Shown here piece after piece: positions 9,899-19,998 of a stretch of DNA of 64,000 bases (positions within the stretch are counted from its first letter, which is position 1; each line of letters opens with the position of its first letter). The translations under genes were made by a program, and so were the position numbers. The notes below the pieces were generated by a model. That model did not search any database and had not been told where the DNA came from. It saw only the letters and a list, made by a program, of their open reading frames with translations. The stretch comes from Pseudomonas protegens (GTDB lineage Bacteria; Pseudomonadota; Gammaproteobacteria; Pseudomonadales; Pseudomonadaceae): the NCBI RefSeq assembly GCF_013407925.2, contig NZ_CP060201.1:4635001-4699000 (forward strand). The letters run 5' to 3'.

Positions 9899-10240
9899 AT
9901 GCCGCAGATCATTTTTCTGCCACACGCCGTGTTCTGCCCGGACGGTCTGGTTGTCGAGGTCGAGCCCGGTGTTTCGGTGCTCGAGGTGGCCCACGACAAC
10001 CACATCGAGATCGAGAGCGCCTGCGGCGGCGTCTGCGCCTGCACGACCTGCCACTGCATCATTCGTGAAGGGTTTGACTCGCTGAACGAAGCCGACGAGC
10101 TGGAAGAAGACTTGCTGGACAAGGCCTGGGGCCTGGAAGCACAGTCGCGCCTGTCGTGCCAGGCCATCGTTGGCGATGAAGACCTGACCGTGGAAATTCC
10201 CAAGTACTCGCTCAACCATGCCGCCGAAGCGCCGCACTGA
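9899..10240 (+). CDS. fdx: [2Fe-2S] ferredoxin of the Isc system
   Basis: 113 residues. Adrenodoxin-type ligands C42, C48, C51 and C87 are present. Two additional cysteines, C46 and C53, lie in the same loop (ACGGVCACTTCHC). It supplies electrons during cluster assembly on IscU. The start is 3 bases after the hscA stop. Confidence 0.96.
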   Translation: MPQIIFLPHAVFCPDGLVVEVEPGVSVLEVAHDNHIEIESACGGVCACTTCHCIIREGFDSLNEADELEEDLLDKAWGLEAQSRLSCQAIVGDEDLTVEIPKYSLNHAAEAPH

Positions 10241-10254
10241 TTCAAGGAGTCGTC

Positions 10255-10455
10255 ATGAGTCTGAAGTGGGTTGATGTACTGGAAATCGCGATCCAGCTGG
10301 CTGAGTCCAAGCCGGATGTGGATCCGCGTTATGTGAACTTTGTCGATCTGCACCAATGGGTTCTGGCACTGCCAGAGTTCAGCGACGATCCGGCTCGCGG
10401 AGGCGAGAAGGTTCTTGAAGCAATTCAGGCCGCCTGGATCGACGAAGCGGACTGA
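10255..10455 (+). CDS. iscX: Fe-S assembly protein IscX
   Basis: 66 residues, acidic, with the family hallmarks KWVDVLEIAIQLAE, DPRYVNFVDLHQWV and LEAIQAAWIDEAD. It binds IscS and iron and modulates desulfurase activity. It is the last gene of the isc operon; a terminator follows about 35 bases later. AAGGAG precedes the ATG. Confidence 0.96.
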   Translation: MSLKWVDVLEIAIQLAESKPDVDPRYVNFVDLHQWVLALPEFSDDPARGGEKVLEAIQAAWIDEAD

Positions 10456-10472
10456 ATCCGCGGGCTACGCAG

Positions 10473-10502
10473 TTAGGCAATCCCTATAAACCCGCGTATA
10501 AT
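10473..10502 (+). promoter_or_regulatory. Probable ndk promoter inside the isc terminator
   Basis: The consensus TATAAT at 10497-10502 is 47 bases before the ndk start. Upstream is a weak -35 candidate, TTAGGC (10473-10478), with an 18-base spacer. The -10 hexamer lies in the terminator loop. Confidence 0.6.
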
Positions 10503-10519
10503 TCGCGGGTTTAATTTTT
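10488..10519 (+). terminator. Terminator of the isc operon
   Basis: Perfect nine-base stem AAACCCGCG / CGCGGGTTT with loop TATAATT, followed by AATTTTT. The loop holds a consensus -10 hexamer, so the terminator and the ndk promoter share DNA. Confidence 0.85.
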
Positions 10520-10549
10520 CGCTTTAATCACCGTTTCTGGAGTTACACC

Positions 10550-10975
10550 ATGGCTGTTCAACGTACTTTCTCCATCATCAAGCCTGACGCTGTTGCAAAA
10601 AACGTTATCGGCAAGATCGTTTCCCGTTTTGAAGAAGCCGGCCTGCGCGTTGTAGCTTCGAAAATGAAGCAACTGTCCAAGGCTGAAGCTGAAGGCTTCT
10701 ACGCTGAGCACAGCGAGCGTGGCTTCTTCGGCGAACTGGTTGCCTTCATGACTTCCGGTCCAGTTGTTGTTCAGGTTCTGGAAGGCGAAAACGCCATCGC
10801 TCGCAACCGTGAGCTGATGGGCGCTACCAACCCTAAAGAAGCTGCTGCCGGCACCATCCGTGCTGACTTCGCCGAGTCCATCGACGCCAACGCCGTTCAC
10901 GGTTCGGACTCCGAAGCTGCCGCTGCTCGCGAAATCGCTTACTTCTTCGCAGCTACTGAAGTAACCGCTCGCTGA
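10550..10975 (+). CDS. ndk: Nucleoside diphosphate kinase
   Basis: 141 residues. The phosphorylated histidine H117 is in NAVHGSD, and the nucleotide-binding KPDAV motif (11-15) is intact. It equilibrates NTP pools using ATP. Codon use is strongly biased (GCT, GTT), as expected for a highly expressed gene. It lies 28 bases upstream of rlmN with no terminator between, so the two may be co-transcribed. Confidence 0.98.
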   Translation: MAVQRTFSIIKPDAVAKNVIGKIVSRFEEAGLRVVASKMKQLSKAEAEGFYAEHSERGFFGELVAFMTSGPVVVQVLEGENAIARNRELMGATNPKEAAAGTIRADFAESIDANAVHGSDSEAAAAREIAYFFAATEVTAR

Positions 10976-11003
10976 GTAAGGCTTGCGCGTGAGGGGTGAG
11001 ACC

Positions 11004-12152
11004 ATGACTACATCGATCGGCAAAACTAACCTGTTGGGGCTGACTCAACCGGAAATGGAGAAATTCTTCGACTCAATCGGGGAGAAGCGTTTCCGTGCCG
11101 GTCAGGTAATGAAATGGATTCACCACTTTGGCGTCGATGATTTCGACGCCATGACGAATGTCGGCAAGGCCTTGCGCGAAAAGCTCAAGGCCGTTGCCGA
11201 GATTCGCGGTCCGGAAGTGGTCAGCGAGGACATCTCCAGCGACGGCACCCGTAAGTGGGTGGTGCGCGTGGCGTCCGGCAGCTGCGTCGAGACCGTGTAC
11301 ATTCCCCAGGGCAAGCGCGGCACTCTGTGCGTTTCGTCCCAGGCAGGCTGTGCCCTGGATTGCAGTTTCTGCTCCACCGGCAAGCAAGGCTTCAATAGCA
11401 ACCTCACCGCCGCCGAAGTCATCGGCCAGGTGTGGATTGCCAACAAATCCTTTGGCAGCGTCCCGGCGACCGTCGACCGTGCCATCACCAACGTGGTGAT
11501 GATGGGCATGGGTGAGCCGCTGCTGAACTTCGACAACGTCATCGCCGCCATGCACCTGATGATGGACGACCTGGGCTACGGCATTTCCAAGCGCCGGGTG
11601 ACCCTGTCCACCTCCGGCGTGGTGCCGATGATCGATGAGCTGGCCAAGCACATCGACGTCTCCCTGGCGTTGTCGCTGCACGCACCCAACGATGCGCTGC
11701 GTAATCAGCTGGTGCCGATCAACAAGAAGTACCCGCTGAAGATGCTGCTTGAGTCCTGCCAGCGCTACATGTCCTCCCTGGGCGAGAAGCGCGTGCTGAC
11801 CATCGAGTACACCCTGCTCAAGGACGTCAACGACAAGCTGGAACACGCCGTTGAAATGATCGAGTTGCTCAAGGACGTTCCTTGCAAGATCAACCTGATT
11901 CCGTTCAACCCGTTCCCCCACTCCGGCTACGAACGTCCGAGCAACAATGCCATTCGCCGTTTCCAGGACCAGCTGCACCACGCCGGCTTCAATGTCACCG
12001 TGCGCACCACTCGCGGTGAAGACATCGACGCCGCCTGCGGGCAATTGGTCGGGCAGGTGCTGGACCGCACCCGTCGCAGCGAACGCTATATCGCCGTGCG
12101 TGAGTTGAGCGCCGACGCCGATATGCCGCAAAGCGCCGCGACCCGTACCTGA
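11004..12152 (+). CDS. rlmN: Dual-specificity 23S rRNA/tRNA adenine-C2 methyltransferase RlmN
   Basis: 382 residues from the ATG at 11004, chosen over an upstream TTG because of the GGGGTGAG site. The radical-SAM cluster cysteines are C116, C120 and C123 (CALDCSFC). The C-terminal half has the [10 protein letters not shown] and [11 protein letters not shown] motifs and a late catalytic cysteine in DIDAACGQL. It methylates A2503 of 23S rRNA and A37 of some tRNAs. It starts a tightly packed run of genes to bamB. Confidence 0.96.
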   Translation: MTTSIGKTNLLGLTQPEMEKFFDSIGEKRFRAGQVMKWIHHFGVDDFDAMTNVGKALREKLKAVAEIRGPEVVSEDISSDGTRKWVVRVASGSCVETVYIPQGKRGTLCVSSQAGCALDCSFCSTGKQGFNSNLTAAEVIGQVWIANKSFGSVPATVDRAITNVVMMGMGEPLLNFDNVIAAMHLMMDDLGYGISKRRVTLSTSGVVPMIDELAKHIDVSLALSLHAPNDALRNQLVPINKKYPLKMLLESCQRYMSSLGEKRVLTIEYTLLKDVNDKLEHAVEMIELLKDVPCKINLIPFNPFPHSGYERPSNNAIRRFQDQLHHAGFNVTVRTTRGEDIDAACGQLVGQVLDRTRRSERYIAVRELSADADMPQSAATRT

Positions 12153-12164
12153 GAGAGGAACTCC

Positions 12165-12923
12165 ATGGCCCTGCGCTTCGCGCTGCTCCTGCTGATTGCC
12201 AGTCTCTGTGCTGGCTGTGTTCTGTCGGGTGATTCCAATCCGCTGAACACCAGCAAGGGCCGCGATGAGGCGCGTGCGGCCTATGTGCAGTTGGGCTTGG
12301 GTTATCTGCAGCAAGGCATGAGCGAACGCGCCAAGGTTCCGTTGCGCAAGGCGCTGGAACTGGCTCCTGCCGATGCCGATGCCAATGCCGCCCTGGCGTT
12401 GGTATTTCAGGCCGAGATGGAACCGGCCCTGGCCGACGAGCATTTTCGTCGGGCCCTGGCGGCGCGTCCGGACAGTGCGCGAATCCTCAATAACTACGGC
12501 AGTTTCCTGTTCGAAGAAAAACGTTACAAAGAGGCCTATCAGCGTTTTGAGCAAGCCGCGGCTGATACTCTGTACCCCGAACGTTCCCGGGTGTTTGAAA
12601 GCCTCGGGATGACCGCTTCGAAGCTGGGCCAGCGTGAGCTGGCCCGGTTGCAACTGGAAAAAGCCCTGCGCCTGAATCACCAACAGCCCCGCGCGTTGCT
12701 GGAAATGGCTGAGTTGTCTTACGAAGACAGGCATTATGTGCCCGCCCGCGACTATTACGATCGTTTTAGCCTGCTCGCCGAGCAAAATGCACGTAGTCTA
12801 TTGCTCGGCGTTCGGCTGGCAACGGTGTTCGAAGATCGCGACAAGGCCGCCAGTTACGGTCTGCAACTAAAACGACTTTATCCCGGTACGCCGGAATATC
12901 AGCAATACCTGTCGGAGCAATGA
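12165..12923 (+). CDS. pilF: Type IV pilus outer-membrane lipoprotein PilF (PilW-type TPR protein)
   Basis: 252 residues. A lipoprotein signal peptide with the lipobox LCAGC (modified cysteine C18) is followed by about six TPR units. PilF is the pilotin needed for PilQ secretin assembly in Pseudomonas. Its position between rlmN and rodZ is conserved in the genus. The stop overlaps the rodZ start. Confidence 0.93.
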   Translation: MALRFALLLLIASLCAGCVLSGDSNPLNTSKGRDEARAAYVQLGLGYLQQGMSERAKVPLRKALELAPADADANAALALVFQAEMEPALADEHFRRALAARPDSARILNNYGSFLFEEKRYKEAYQRFEQAAADTLYPERSRVFESLGMTASKLGQRELARLQLEKALRLNHQQPRALLEMAELSYEDRHYVPARDYYDRFSLLAEQNARSLLLGVRLATVFEDRDKAASYGLQLKRLYPGTPEYQQYLSEQ

Positions 12924-13945
12924 TGAAAGCGGCGCATCCCGAAGTTCAAGCAGTGACTCGCGTAAACCCCGGTGAGACCCTGCGTCAGGCCCGCGAAAGC
13001 AATGGTTGGTCGCTGGCAGAAGTGGCCCACAAGCTCAACCTCACCGTGAGCTCCCTGAGCAACCTGGAAGCCGGCGCTTTCGACAAGCTGCCGGGGCATA
13101 CCTTTGCTCGCGGCTATATCCGCGCCTATGCCAAGTTGCTGGGCATGGACCAGGCCATCCTGGTTCAGGAATTCGATCAATACACCGGTACCGACTCTCA
13201 GGGCAGCAACGTTCATGCTCTGGGACGGATCGAGGAGCCGGTACGGGTTTCCCACACCATCCTGCGCATTGTCAGCCTGTTGCTGCTGGTGGCGGTGGTC
13301 GGTGGCGGTTTCATCTGGTGGCAGGATCAATCCTCCCAGCGTGGCAAGGAGCCGGTATCCCTGAGTCCCGAGCATGTCGAGGTCGAAGGGGCTGACGGCA
13401 CCACGCAGATTCATCCGATCGACGAGCCCGAAGACCAGGCCGTTGCCGAAGGTCAGAGCGAAGCCCTGGACAACGCCGCACAGACCCAGAGCCAGGCGAG
13501 CGCCGAGGCGCCGGCCAATCCGCCAGTTCCTGCAACCCCGGCTCCCGTTGCGCCGCCTGCGGTACCGACTGCTGCTGCGCATGCCGCCCCAACCGTCGCG
13601 CCTGTTGTCAGCGCGCCGGTAGCACCGGCTCAGGTTCCGGCCGCCGCGGCCGCTGTGCCGGCAAATGCTGGCAGTGCTGCTGCGCCAAGCTCTGCGGTCG
13701 CCGGTTCAGGTCAGGTACAGATCCAGTTCAGCGCCGATTGCTGGGCCCAGGTCATCGATGGCAATGGCAAGATTCTGCTCAGCGCCCTCAAGCGCAAGGG
13801 CGAGAACGTTGATGTCAGCGGCAAGCCGCCTTTTGCCGTGCGTCTGGGGTATGCCCGCGGCGCACAAATCACTTACAACGGTCAGGCGGTGGATATCGCC
13901 CCGTTCACCAGTGGCGAGACTGCTCGCCTGAAGTTAGGTCAATAA
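12923..13945 (+). CDS. rodZ: Cytoskeletal membrane protein RodZ
   Basis: 340 residues from the ATG at 12923, which is better spaced from GGAG than the ATG at 12920. An N-terminal helix-turn-helix (about 15-85) that contacts MreB is followed by one membrane segment (about 112-130). A long proline/alanine-rich periplasmic linker (about 175-255) leads to a C-terminal beta domain (about 260-338). It maintains rod shape. The start overlaps the pilF stop (TGATG), indicating coupling. Confidence 0.93.
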   Translation: MKAAHPEVQAVTRVNPGETLRQARESNGWSLAEVAHKLNLTVSSLSNLEAGAFDKLPGHTFARGYIRAYAKLLGMDQAILVQEFDQYTGTDSQGSNVHALGRIEEPVRVSHTILRIVSLLLLVAVVGGGFIWWQDQSSQRGKEPVSLSPEHVEVEGADGTTQIHPIDEPEDQAVAEGQSEALDNAAQTQSQASAEAPANPPVPATPAPVAPPAVPTAAAHAAPTVAPVVSAPVAPAQVPAAAAAVPANAGSAAAPSSAVAGSGQVQIQFSADCWAQVIDGNGKILLSALKRKGENVDVSGKPPFAVRLGYARGAQITYNGQAVDIAPFTSGETARLKLGQ

Positions 13946-13948
13946 GTC

Positions 13949-15058
13949 ATGCACGGCGAATCTCCAATCAAACGTCGCGAGTCCCGCAAGATCTGGGTCG
14001 GCTCGGTACCGGTCGGCGGCGATGCGCCGATCGCGGTGCAGAGCATGACCAACAGCGACACCAACGACGTAGCGGCAACCGTCGCCCAGATCAACCGCCT
14101 GGAAGCCGCCGGTGTCGACATCGTGCGGGTTTCGGTGCCGGACATGGACGCCGCCGAGGCGTTCGGCCGGATCAAGCAGCAGGTCAAGGTGCCCTTGGTG
14201 GCCGACATTCACTTCGACTACAAGATCGCCTTGCGCGTAGCCGAGCTGGGTGTCGATTGCCTGCGGATCAACCCCGGCAACATCGGTCGCGAAGACCGGG
14301 TTCGCGCGGTGGTGGATGCCGCTCGTGATCGCGGGATCCCGATCCGTATCGGGGTCAACGCCGGCTCCCTGGAAAAGGACCTGCAGAAGAAATACGGCGA
14401 GCCGACTCCCGCTGCGCTGGTAGAGTCGGCGCTGCGTCATGTCGAGCACCTCGAACGCCTGAATTTCCAGGACTTCAAGGTCAGCGTGAAGGCGTCCGAC
14501 GTGTTCATGGCGGTCGAAGCCTACCGTTTGCTGGCCAAGGAAATCATCCAGCCGTTGCACCTGGGCATCACCGAAGCTGGTGGATTGCGTTCCGGCACGG
14601 TGAAATCCGCTGTCGGCCTCGGTATGCTGCTGGCCGAAGGGATTGGCGATACCATTCGCATCTCGTTGGCGGCCGACCCGGTCGAGGAAGTGAAGGTCGG
14701 CTACGACATTCTCAAGTCCCTGCACCTGCGTTCCCGTGGCATCAACTTCATCGCCTGCCCGAGCTGCTCGCGGCAGAATTTCGATGTGGTGAAAACCATG
14801 AACGAGCTGGAAGGGCGCCTTGAAGACCTGCTGGTGCCGTTGGATGTCGCCGTGATCGGTTGCGTGGTCAACGGTCCGGGTGAAGCCAAAGAGGCGCACA
14901 TCGGTCTGACCGGCGGTACGCCGAACCTGATCTACATCGACGGCAAGCCGGCACAGAAACTGACCAATGACAATCTGGTGGACGAGCTTGAAAAGCTGAT
15001 CCGGCAGAAGGCGGCCGAAAAGGTCGAAGCCGACGCAGCGCTGATCGCTCGCGGCTAA
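13949..15058 (+). CDS. ispG: 4-hydroxy-3-methylbut-2-en-1-yl diphosphate synthase IspG
   Basis: 369 residues. The [4Fe-4S] cysteines C270, C273 (CPSC) and C305 (GCVVNGPGE) are at the E. coli positions. The N-terminal TIM-barrel half has [19 protein letters not shown]. It carries out the penultimate step of the MEP isoprenoid pathway. Three bases follow the rodZ stop. As an iron-sulfur enzyme it depends on the Isc system encoded nearby. Confidence 0.97.
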   Translation: MHGESPIKRRESRKIWVGSVPVGGDAPIAVQSMTNSDTNDVAATVAQINRLEAAGVDIVRVSVPDMDAAEAFGRIKQQVKVPLVADIHFDYKIALRVAELGVDCLRINPGNIGREDRVRAVVDAARDRGIPIRIGVNAGSLEKDLQKKYGEPTPAALVESALRHVEHLERLNFQDFKVSVKASDVFMAVEAYRLLAKEIIQPLHLGITEAGGLRSGTVKSAVGLGMLLAEGIGDTIRISLAADPVEEVKVGYDILKSLHLRSRGINFIACPSCSRQNFDVVKTMNELEGRLEDLLVPLDVAVIGCVVNGPGEAKEAHIGLTGGTPNLIYIDGKPAQKLTNDNLVDELEKLIRQKAAEKVEADAALIARG

Positions 15059-15081
15059 CCGAACGTATTTAAGGATTTTTT

Positions 15082-16371
15082 GTGAGCAAGTCTCTGCAAG
15101 CCATTCGTGGCATGAATGACATCCTGCCCGAGCAGACGCCCCTGTGGCGTTATTTCGAGGGCACTGTGGCGCGTCTGCTGGATAACTACGGCTACAAGCA
15201 GATCCGCATGCCGATCGTCGAGTTCACCGAGCTGTTCAAACGCTCCATCGGTGAAGTGACCGATATCGTCGAAAAAGAGATGTATACCTTCGAAGACCGC
15301 AACGGTGATTCCCTGACCCTGCGTCCGGAAGGCACTGCGGCGTGCGTACGCGCTGTACTCGAGCACGGCATCACTGGCGGTGGCCAGGTGCAGAAGCTCT
15401 GGTACATCGGCCCTATGTTCCGTCACGAGCGCCCGCAGAAAGGCCGTTATCGCCAGTTCCACCAGATCGGTTGCGAGGTTTTCAACCTCGACGGTCCGGA
15501 CATCGATGCCGAGCTGATCGTGCTGACCTGGCGCCTGTGGGGCGAGCTGGGCATCCGCGATGCGGTCAAGCTCGAACTGAACAGCCTGGGCACTGCTGAG
15601 GCTCGCGCACGTTATCGCGACGCGTTGGTGGCGTTCCTGTCGGCGCGCATGGACAAGCTGGACGAAGACAGCCAGCGTCGCCTGAAGACCAATCCGCTGC
15701 GCGTGCTCGATACCAAGAATCCGGACACTCAAGCTGTACTGGTGGACGCGCCCAAGCTGGCCGACTACTTGGACGAAGAGTCCCGTGTGCACTTCGAAGG
15801 CCTCAAGGCCCGTCTGGACGCCGCGGGTATCCCTTATGTGATCAACCCAAAGCTGGTGCGCGGGCTGGATTACTACAGCAAGACCGTTTTCGAATGGGTC
15901 ACCGACAAGCTCGGCGCCCAGGGCACAGTGTGTGCTGGCGGCCGTTACGACGGACTGGTCGAGCAAATGGGTGGCAAACCTACACCGGGTGTTGGCTTCG
16001 CCATGGGGATCGAGCGTCTGGTGCTGCTGCTGGAAACCCTGGAGCAGATCCCGGAAGAAATCTCGCGTCAGGTCGACGTTTATCTCTGCGCCTTCGGTGA
16101 GGCGGCTGAACTGGCCGCGCTGGCGTTGAGTGAACGGGTTCGTGACCAGTTACCGAACCTGCGTCTGCAGATCAATGCCGGTGCTGGCAGCTTCAAGAGC
16201 CAATTCAAGAAGGCCGACAAGAGCGGTGCGTTGTACGCGCTGATCCTCGGTGACGACGAACTGGCCCAGCAAGTGGTAGGTTTCAAGCCCCTGCGTGGCC
16301 AGGGCGAACAACAAAGCATTGCCTGGGATGCGCTCGCGGCGCACCTGGCCACCTGCGTCGTGCAGGGTTGA
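15082..16371 (+). CDS. hisS: Histidyl-tRNA synthetase
   Basis: 429 residues from a GTG start preceded by AAGGA. Class II synthetase motif 2 ([19 protein letters not shown]), the histidine-specific [15 protein letters not shown] and the motif 3 GFAMGIERL are all present, followed by a C-terminal anticodon-binding domain. It charges tRNA-His. It lies in the conserved ispG-hisS-yfgM-bamB-der order. Confidence 0.98.
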   Translation: MSKSLQAIRGMNDILPEQTPLWRYFEGTVARLLDNYGYKQIRMPIVEFTELFKRSIGEVTDIVEKEMYTFEDRNGDSLTLRPEGTAACVRAVLEHGITGGGQVQKLWYIGPMFRHERPQKGRYRQFHQIGCEVFNLDGPDIDAELIVLTWRLWGELGIRDAVKLELNSLGTAEARARYRDALVAFLSARMDKLDEDSQRRLKTNPLRVLDTKNPDTQAVLVDAPKLADYLDEESRVHFEGLKARLDAAGIPYVINPKLVRGLDYYSKTVFEWVTDKLGAQGTVCAGGRYDGLVEQMGGKPTPGVGFAMGIERLVLLLETLEQIPEEISRQVDVYLCAFGEAAELAALALSERVRDQLPNLRLQINAGAGSFKSQFKKADKSGALYALILGDDELAQQVVGFKPLRGQGEQQSIAWDALAAHLATCVVQG

Positions 16372-16411
16372 AGCTGTCAAACAGCCGAATTAGCGAATAA
16401 GGAGTATTGGG

Positions 16412-17053
16412 GTGTCGAGTACCGAAGACGAACAGCTGGCGGAATTGAAAGACTGGTGGCAGCGCAACGGCAAACCTCTGGTGACCGGCGGTCTGCTGGC
16501 TCTGGTCATCGTGTTTGGCTGGCAGGCCTGGCACAAGTATCAGAACAATCAGTCGCAAGGCGCTTCGGTGCTCTATCAGCAACTGCTGGAAACCACTCTG
16601 ACGCCGGATGGCAAGCCTGATGCCGCCCGTGTTGCGGACCTGGCCGGCAAGCTCAACAGCGAGTTCGGCGGTACCGCCTACGCGCAGTACGGCAGCCTGT
16701 TCGTTGCCAAGGTGGCGGTAGACACCGGCAAGCTGGATGATGCAGCGGCGCAACTGAAGGCCATCGCCGACAAGCCGGCGAACCCGACCCTGGGTGAAGT
16801 GGCGCGTCAGCGTCTGGCCCAGGTGCTGGCGGCGCAGAACAAGGCCGACGAAGCCCTGAAACTGCTCGACGGCGATGCCGACAAGGCCTTCCTGGCAACC
16901 CGCGAAGAGCTCAAGGGCGATCTGCTGGTGCAGTTGGGCCGTGTCGATGAAGCTCATGCGGCATATCAAAAAGCCAAGGCAGCGCTCTCGGATGAAGCGG
17001 CGGTCGGTGGCTTACAAATCAAGCTGGACGACCTGGCCAAAGGGGATGCATGA
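16412..17053 (+). CDS. yfgM: YfgM family membrane TPR protein
   Basis: 213 residues, GTG start, with AAGGAG upstream. A short cytoplasmic N-terminus is followed by one membrane segment (about 26-44, GLLALVIVFGWQAWHKY) and a periplasmic TPR-like domain. In E. coli YfgM associates with the SecYEG translocon and PpiD. It precedes bamB by one base, as in other gammaproteobacteria. Confidence 0.93.
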   Translation: MSSTEDEQLAELKDWWQRNGKPLVTGGLLALVIVFGWQAWHKYQNNQSQGASVLYQQLLETTLTPDGKPDAARVADLAGKLNSEFGGTAYAQYGSLFVAKVAVDTGKLDDAAAQLKAIADKPANPTLGEVARQRLAQVLAAQNKADEALKLLDGDADKAFLATREELKGDLLVQLGRVDEAHAAYQKAKAALSDEAAVGGLQIKLDDLAKGDA

Positions 17054-17054
17054 C

Positions 17055-18197
17055 GTGATCCGTTGGAAACATGCAGCATTGCTGGCTCTGGCCTTGTTGG
17101 CCGCGGGTTGCAGCAGCAACAGCAAGAAAGAACTGCCGCCGGCTGAGCTGGTCGACTTCAAAGAAGAAGTGGTCCTGCAGAAGCAGTGGAGCCGTTCGAT
17201 CGGTGACGGTCAGGGCGAAACCTACAACATGCTGGTACCGGCCATCGATGGTGACACCATCTATGCCGCCGACGTCACCGGTGTGGTGGTTTCCATGGAT
17301 CGCATGAACGGCGACGTCAAATGGAAGAAAGATCTCGAACTGCCTGTTTCCGGCGCCGTGGGCGTGGGTTATGGCCTGGTCATGATCGGCACCCTGAAAG
17401 GCGAAGTGGTTGCCCTGGATGCTTCCAGCGGTGAAGAGAAGTGGCGTACCCGCGTGACCAGTGAAGTACTGGCTCCGCCTGCCACCAACGGTGACGTGGT
17501 AGTGGTGCAGACCCAGGACGATCGGGTGATTGGCCTTGAAGCCAGCACCGGTCATCAGATCTGGTTGTACGACAGCACCCCGGCGGTACTGACCCTGCGG
17601 GGCACCAGTGCCCCCTTGGCGACCAACCGTCTGGCCCTGGCCGGTCTTTCCACCGGCAAGGTGGTGGCCCTGGATATCCGCAACGGCGTGCCGGTGTGGG
17701 AGCAGCGCATCGCTATTCCACAAGGTCGTTCCGAACTGGATCGCGTAGTGGACATCGACGGCGGCCTGCTGCTGTCCGGTGGCACGCTGTATGTCGCCAG
17801 TTACCAGGGGCGTGTGGTGGCCCTGGACCTGGAGAGCGGTCGCCCGCTGTGGCAGCGTGATGCGTCCAGCTATGCCGGTGTGGCTCAAGGCTTTGGCAGC
17901 GTCTATGTCAGCCTGTCCTCGGGCACCGTGGAAGGCGTGGACGAGCGTTCGACCACGGCCCTGTGGAGCAACGACTCCCTGGCTCGTCGTCAACTGTCGG
18001 CCCCGGAAGTCTTCTCCAGCTACGTGGCTGTAGGTGACCTGGAAGGTTACCTGCACCTGCTGAGTCAGGTTGACGGTCGTTTCGTCGGCCGCACGCGCAT
18101 CGACAGCGATGGCCTGCGCGCCCGTCCGCTGGTGGTGGGCGACATGATTTATGTGTATGGCAACAGCGGCAAACTGGAAGCCCTGACCATCAAGTAA
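17055..18197 (+). CDS. bamB: Outer-membrane assembly lipoprotein BamB
   Basis: 380 residues from the GTG at 17055 (IRWKHAALLALALLAAGCSS), the usual pseudomonad length; the frame is open much further upstream but only as overlap with yfgM. Lipobox LLAAGC gives a lipidated cysteine, followed by an eight-bladed beta-propeller of PQQ-like repeats (for example GDTIYAADVTGVVVSMD). It is an accessory subunit of the BAM complex that inserts beta-barrel proteins. A hairpin and a terminator follow. Confidence 0.95.
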   Translation: MIRWKHAALLALALLAAGCSSNSKKELPPAELVDFKEEVVLQKQWSRSIGDGQGETYNMLVPAIDGDTIYAADVTGVVVSMDRMNGDVKWKKDLELPVSGAVGVGYGLVMIGTLKGEVVALDASSGEEKWRTRVTSEVLAPPATNGDVVVVQTQDDRVIGLEASTGHQIWLYDSTPAVLTLRGTSAPLATNRLALAGLSTGKVVALDIRNGVPVWEQRIAIPQGRSELDRVVDIDGGLLLSGGTLYVASYQGRVVALDLESGRPLWQRDASSYAGVAQGFGSVYVSLSSGTVEGVDERSTTALWSNDSLARRQLSAPEVFSSYVAVGDLEGYLHLLSQVDGRFVGRTRIDSDGLRARPLVVGDMIYVYGNSGKLEALTIK

Positions 18198-18282
18198 TGG
18201 TTTGACTATGCTTGGGGTTAATTCCCCAAGCGGCCTTGTCTCGACAAGGTTCGCAGCACGTCAAGGTGCTGCCCCGAGCACC

Positions 18283-18313
18283 AGCCGCTGCCACGCAGCG
18301 GCTTTTGTATTTT
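18283..18313 (+). terminator. Terminator after bamB
   Basis: Stem AGCCGCTG / CAGCGGCT with loop CCACG and a T-rich tail (TTTGTATTTT). A second hairpin without a T tail, CTTGGGG / CCCCAAG, lies upstream at 18211-18230. Confidence 0.75.
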
Positions 18314-18338
18314 CGCAATTAACGCAGTGGAGAGCCGC

Positions 18339-19811
18339 ATGGTTCCCGTAATCGCCCTGGTGGGCCGACCTAACGTCGGCAAGTCCACCTTGTTCAACCG
18401 CCTGACTCGGACTCGCGACGCCATTGTCGGCGACCTGTCCGGTCTGACCCGTGATCGCCAATACGGTGAGGCCAAGTGGCAAGGGCGTACCTATATTCTG
18501 ATCGACACCGGTGGTATCTCCGGTGACGAGCATGGCATGGACGAAAAGATGGCCGAGCAGTCGCTGCTGGCCATTGAAGAAGCTGATGTGGTGTTGTTCC
18601 TGGTGGACGCCAAGGCCGGGTTTACCGCGGCCGACCAGATGATTGGCGAGCACCTGCGCAAACGTAACAAGACCTCCTACGTGATCGCCAACAAGGTCGA
18701 CAACATCGACCCTGACATGGCCCGCGCCGAGTTCGCGCCATTGGGCATGGGCGACGCGATTCCGATCGCCGGTGCCCATGGCCGCGGCATCACCCAGATG
18801 CTGGAAATCGCCCTGCGCGAATTCCCCAAGGATGACGCCGACGAGCCGGAAGAAGGCGAGGAAGAGATCGTCGCCGAAGGCGAGGAAGCCAAGCGCATTC
18901 CGGGTCCGAGCGAGAAAGACGGGATCAAGATCGCCATCATCGGTCGCCCTAACGTGGGTAAATCCACGCTGGTCAACCGCATGCTCGGTGAAGACCGGGT
19001 CATCGTCTACGACCAACCCGGCACCACCCGCGACAGCATCTACATTCCGTTCGAGCGTAACGACGAGAAGTACACGCTGATCGACACCGCCGGTGTGCGC
19101 AAGCGCGGCAAGATCCACGAGGAAGTCGAAAAGTTCTCGGTGGTCAAAACCCTGCAGGCAATCAAAGACGCCAACGTGGTGATCTTCGTCATGGACGCCC
19201 GCGAAGGCGTGGTGGATCACGACCTGAACCTGCTGGGCTTTGCCCTGGAAGCCGGTCGGGCCTTGGTGATCGCCCTGAACAAGTGGGACGGCATGCAGCC
19301 GAGCGAGCGCGACTACGTGAAGACCGAGCTGCAACGCCGGTTGTTCTTCGTCGACTTCGCCGATATCCACTTCATCTCGGCACTGCACGGCACGGGTGTG
19401 GGCAACCTCTACCAGTCGGTGCAGAACTCCTTCAAGTCGGCGGTGACCCGCTGGCCGACCAGCCGCCTGACCCAGATCCTCGAAGACGCCGTTGGCGAGC
19501 ACGCGCCGCCCATGGTCAACAACCGTCGGATCAAGCTGCGCTACGCCCACTTGGGCGGTGCCAACCCGCCGCTGATCGTGATTCACGGCAACCAGGTGGA
19601 GAGGGTGCCCAAGTCCTACGTGCGTTACCTGGAAAACACCTACCGTCGGGTGCTGAAGCTGGTGGGCACGCCGATCCGTATCGAGTTCAAAGGTGGCGAG
19701 AACCCATACGAAGGCAACAAGAACACGCTCACCGACCGCCAGGTCAACAAGAAGCGTCGTTTGATGTCGCACCACAAGAAGGCCGACAAGAAACGCCGCG
19801 ACAAGCGCTAA
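18339..19811 (+). CDS. der: Ribosome-assembly GTPase Der (EngA)
   Basis: 490 residues from the ATG at 18339, placed correctly after GGAG (an in-frame GTG lies 12 bases upstream). Two GTPase domains in tandem each carry GRPNVGKST (about residues 8 and 206). An acidic linker ([16 protein letters not shown]) and a C-terminal KH-like domain with a basic tail follow. It is needed for 50S subunit maturation. It has its own upstream terminator and a downstream one, so it appears monocistronic. Confidence 0.97.
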   Translation: MVPVIALVGRPNVGKSTLFNRLTRTRDAIVGDLSGLTRDRQYGEAKWQGRTYILIDTGGISGDEHGMDEKMAEQSLLAIEEADVVLFLVDAKAGFTAADQMIGEHLRKRNKTSYVIANKVDNIDPDMARAEFAPLGMGDAIPIAGAHGRGITQMLEIALREFPKDDADEPEEGEEEIVAEGEEAKRIPGPSEKDGIKIAIIGRPNVGKSTLVNRMLGEDRVIVYDQPGTTRDSIYIPFERNDEKYTLIDTAGVRKRGKIHEEVEKFSVVKTLQAIKDANVVIFVMDAREGVVDHDLNLLGFALEAGRALVIALNKWDGMQPSERDYVKTELQRRLFFVDFADIHFISALHGTGVGNLYQSVQNSFKSAVTRWPTSRLTQILEDAVGEHAPPMVNNRRIKLRYAHLGGANPPLIVIHGNQVERVPKSYVRYLENTYRRVLKLVGTPIRIEFKGGENPYEGNKNTLTDRQVNKKRRLMSHHKKADKKRRDKR

Positions 19812-19816
19812 AAAGC

Positions 19817-19887
19817 AGCGGCAAGCTGCAAGTGACGAGCTGCAAGTGAGGGTAGGGAAGTCTTGCCGCTCGTGGCTTGCAGCTTGA
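19817..19887. repeat. Nested complementary repeats between der and the aminotransferase
   Basis: AGCGGCAAG (19817-19825) pairs with CTTGCCGCT (19862-19870), and CAAGCTGCAAG (19822-19832) pairs with CTTGCAGCTTG (19876-19886). The arms overlap, so alternative foldings exclude each other. This is a different family from the REP elements. Confidence 0.6.
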
Positions 19888-19901
19888 AGTAGCGACAGAA
19901 G

Positions 19902-19925
19902 AAGGGGCCTTGTGGCCCCTTTTTT
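19902..19925 (+). terminator. Terminator after der
   Basis: AAGGGGCC-TTGT-GGCCCCTT followed by five more T. Clear intrinsic terminator. Confidence 0.9.
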
Positions 19926-19998
19926 AATCGCCGCGCTTTGGGCTATTCTCGGGACCTCCCGCGCCGCCGTAGTGCCGGGTGTTCAGCAGGGAACCCTC

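Noticed and set aside
8039..10237. A 732-codon open frame antisense to hscA-fdx
   Set aside because: It covers two certain genes and has the same shadow composition; no ribosome-binding site or known motif.
18211..18230. Hairpin CTTGGGG / CCCCAAG after bamB as a terminator
   Set aside because: No T-run follows; the better terminator is at 18283-18313.
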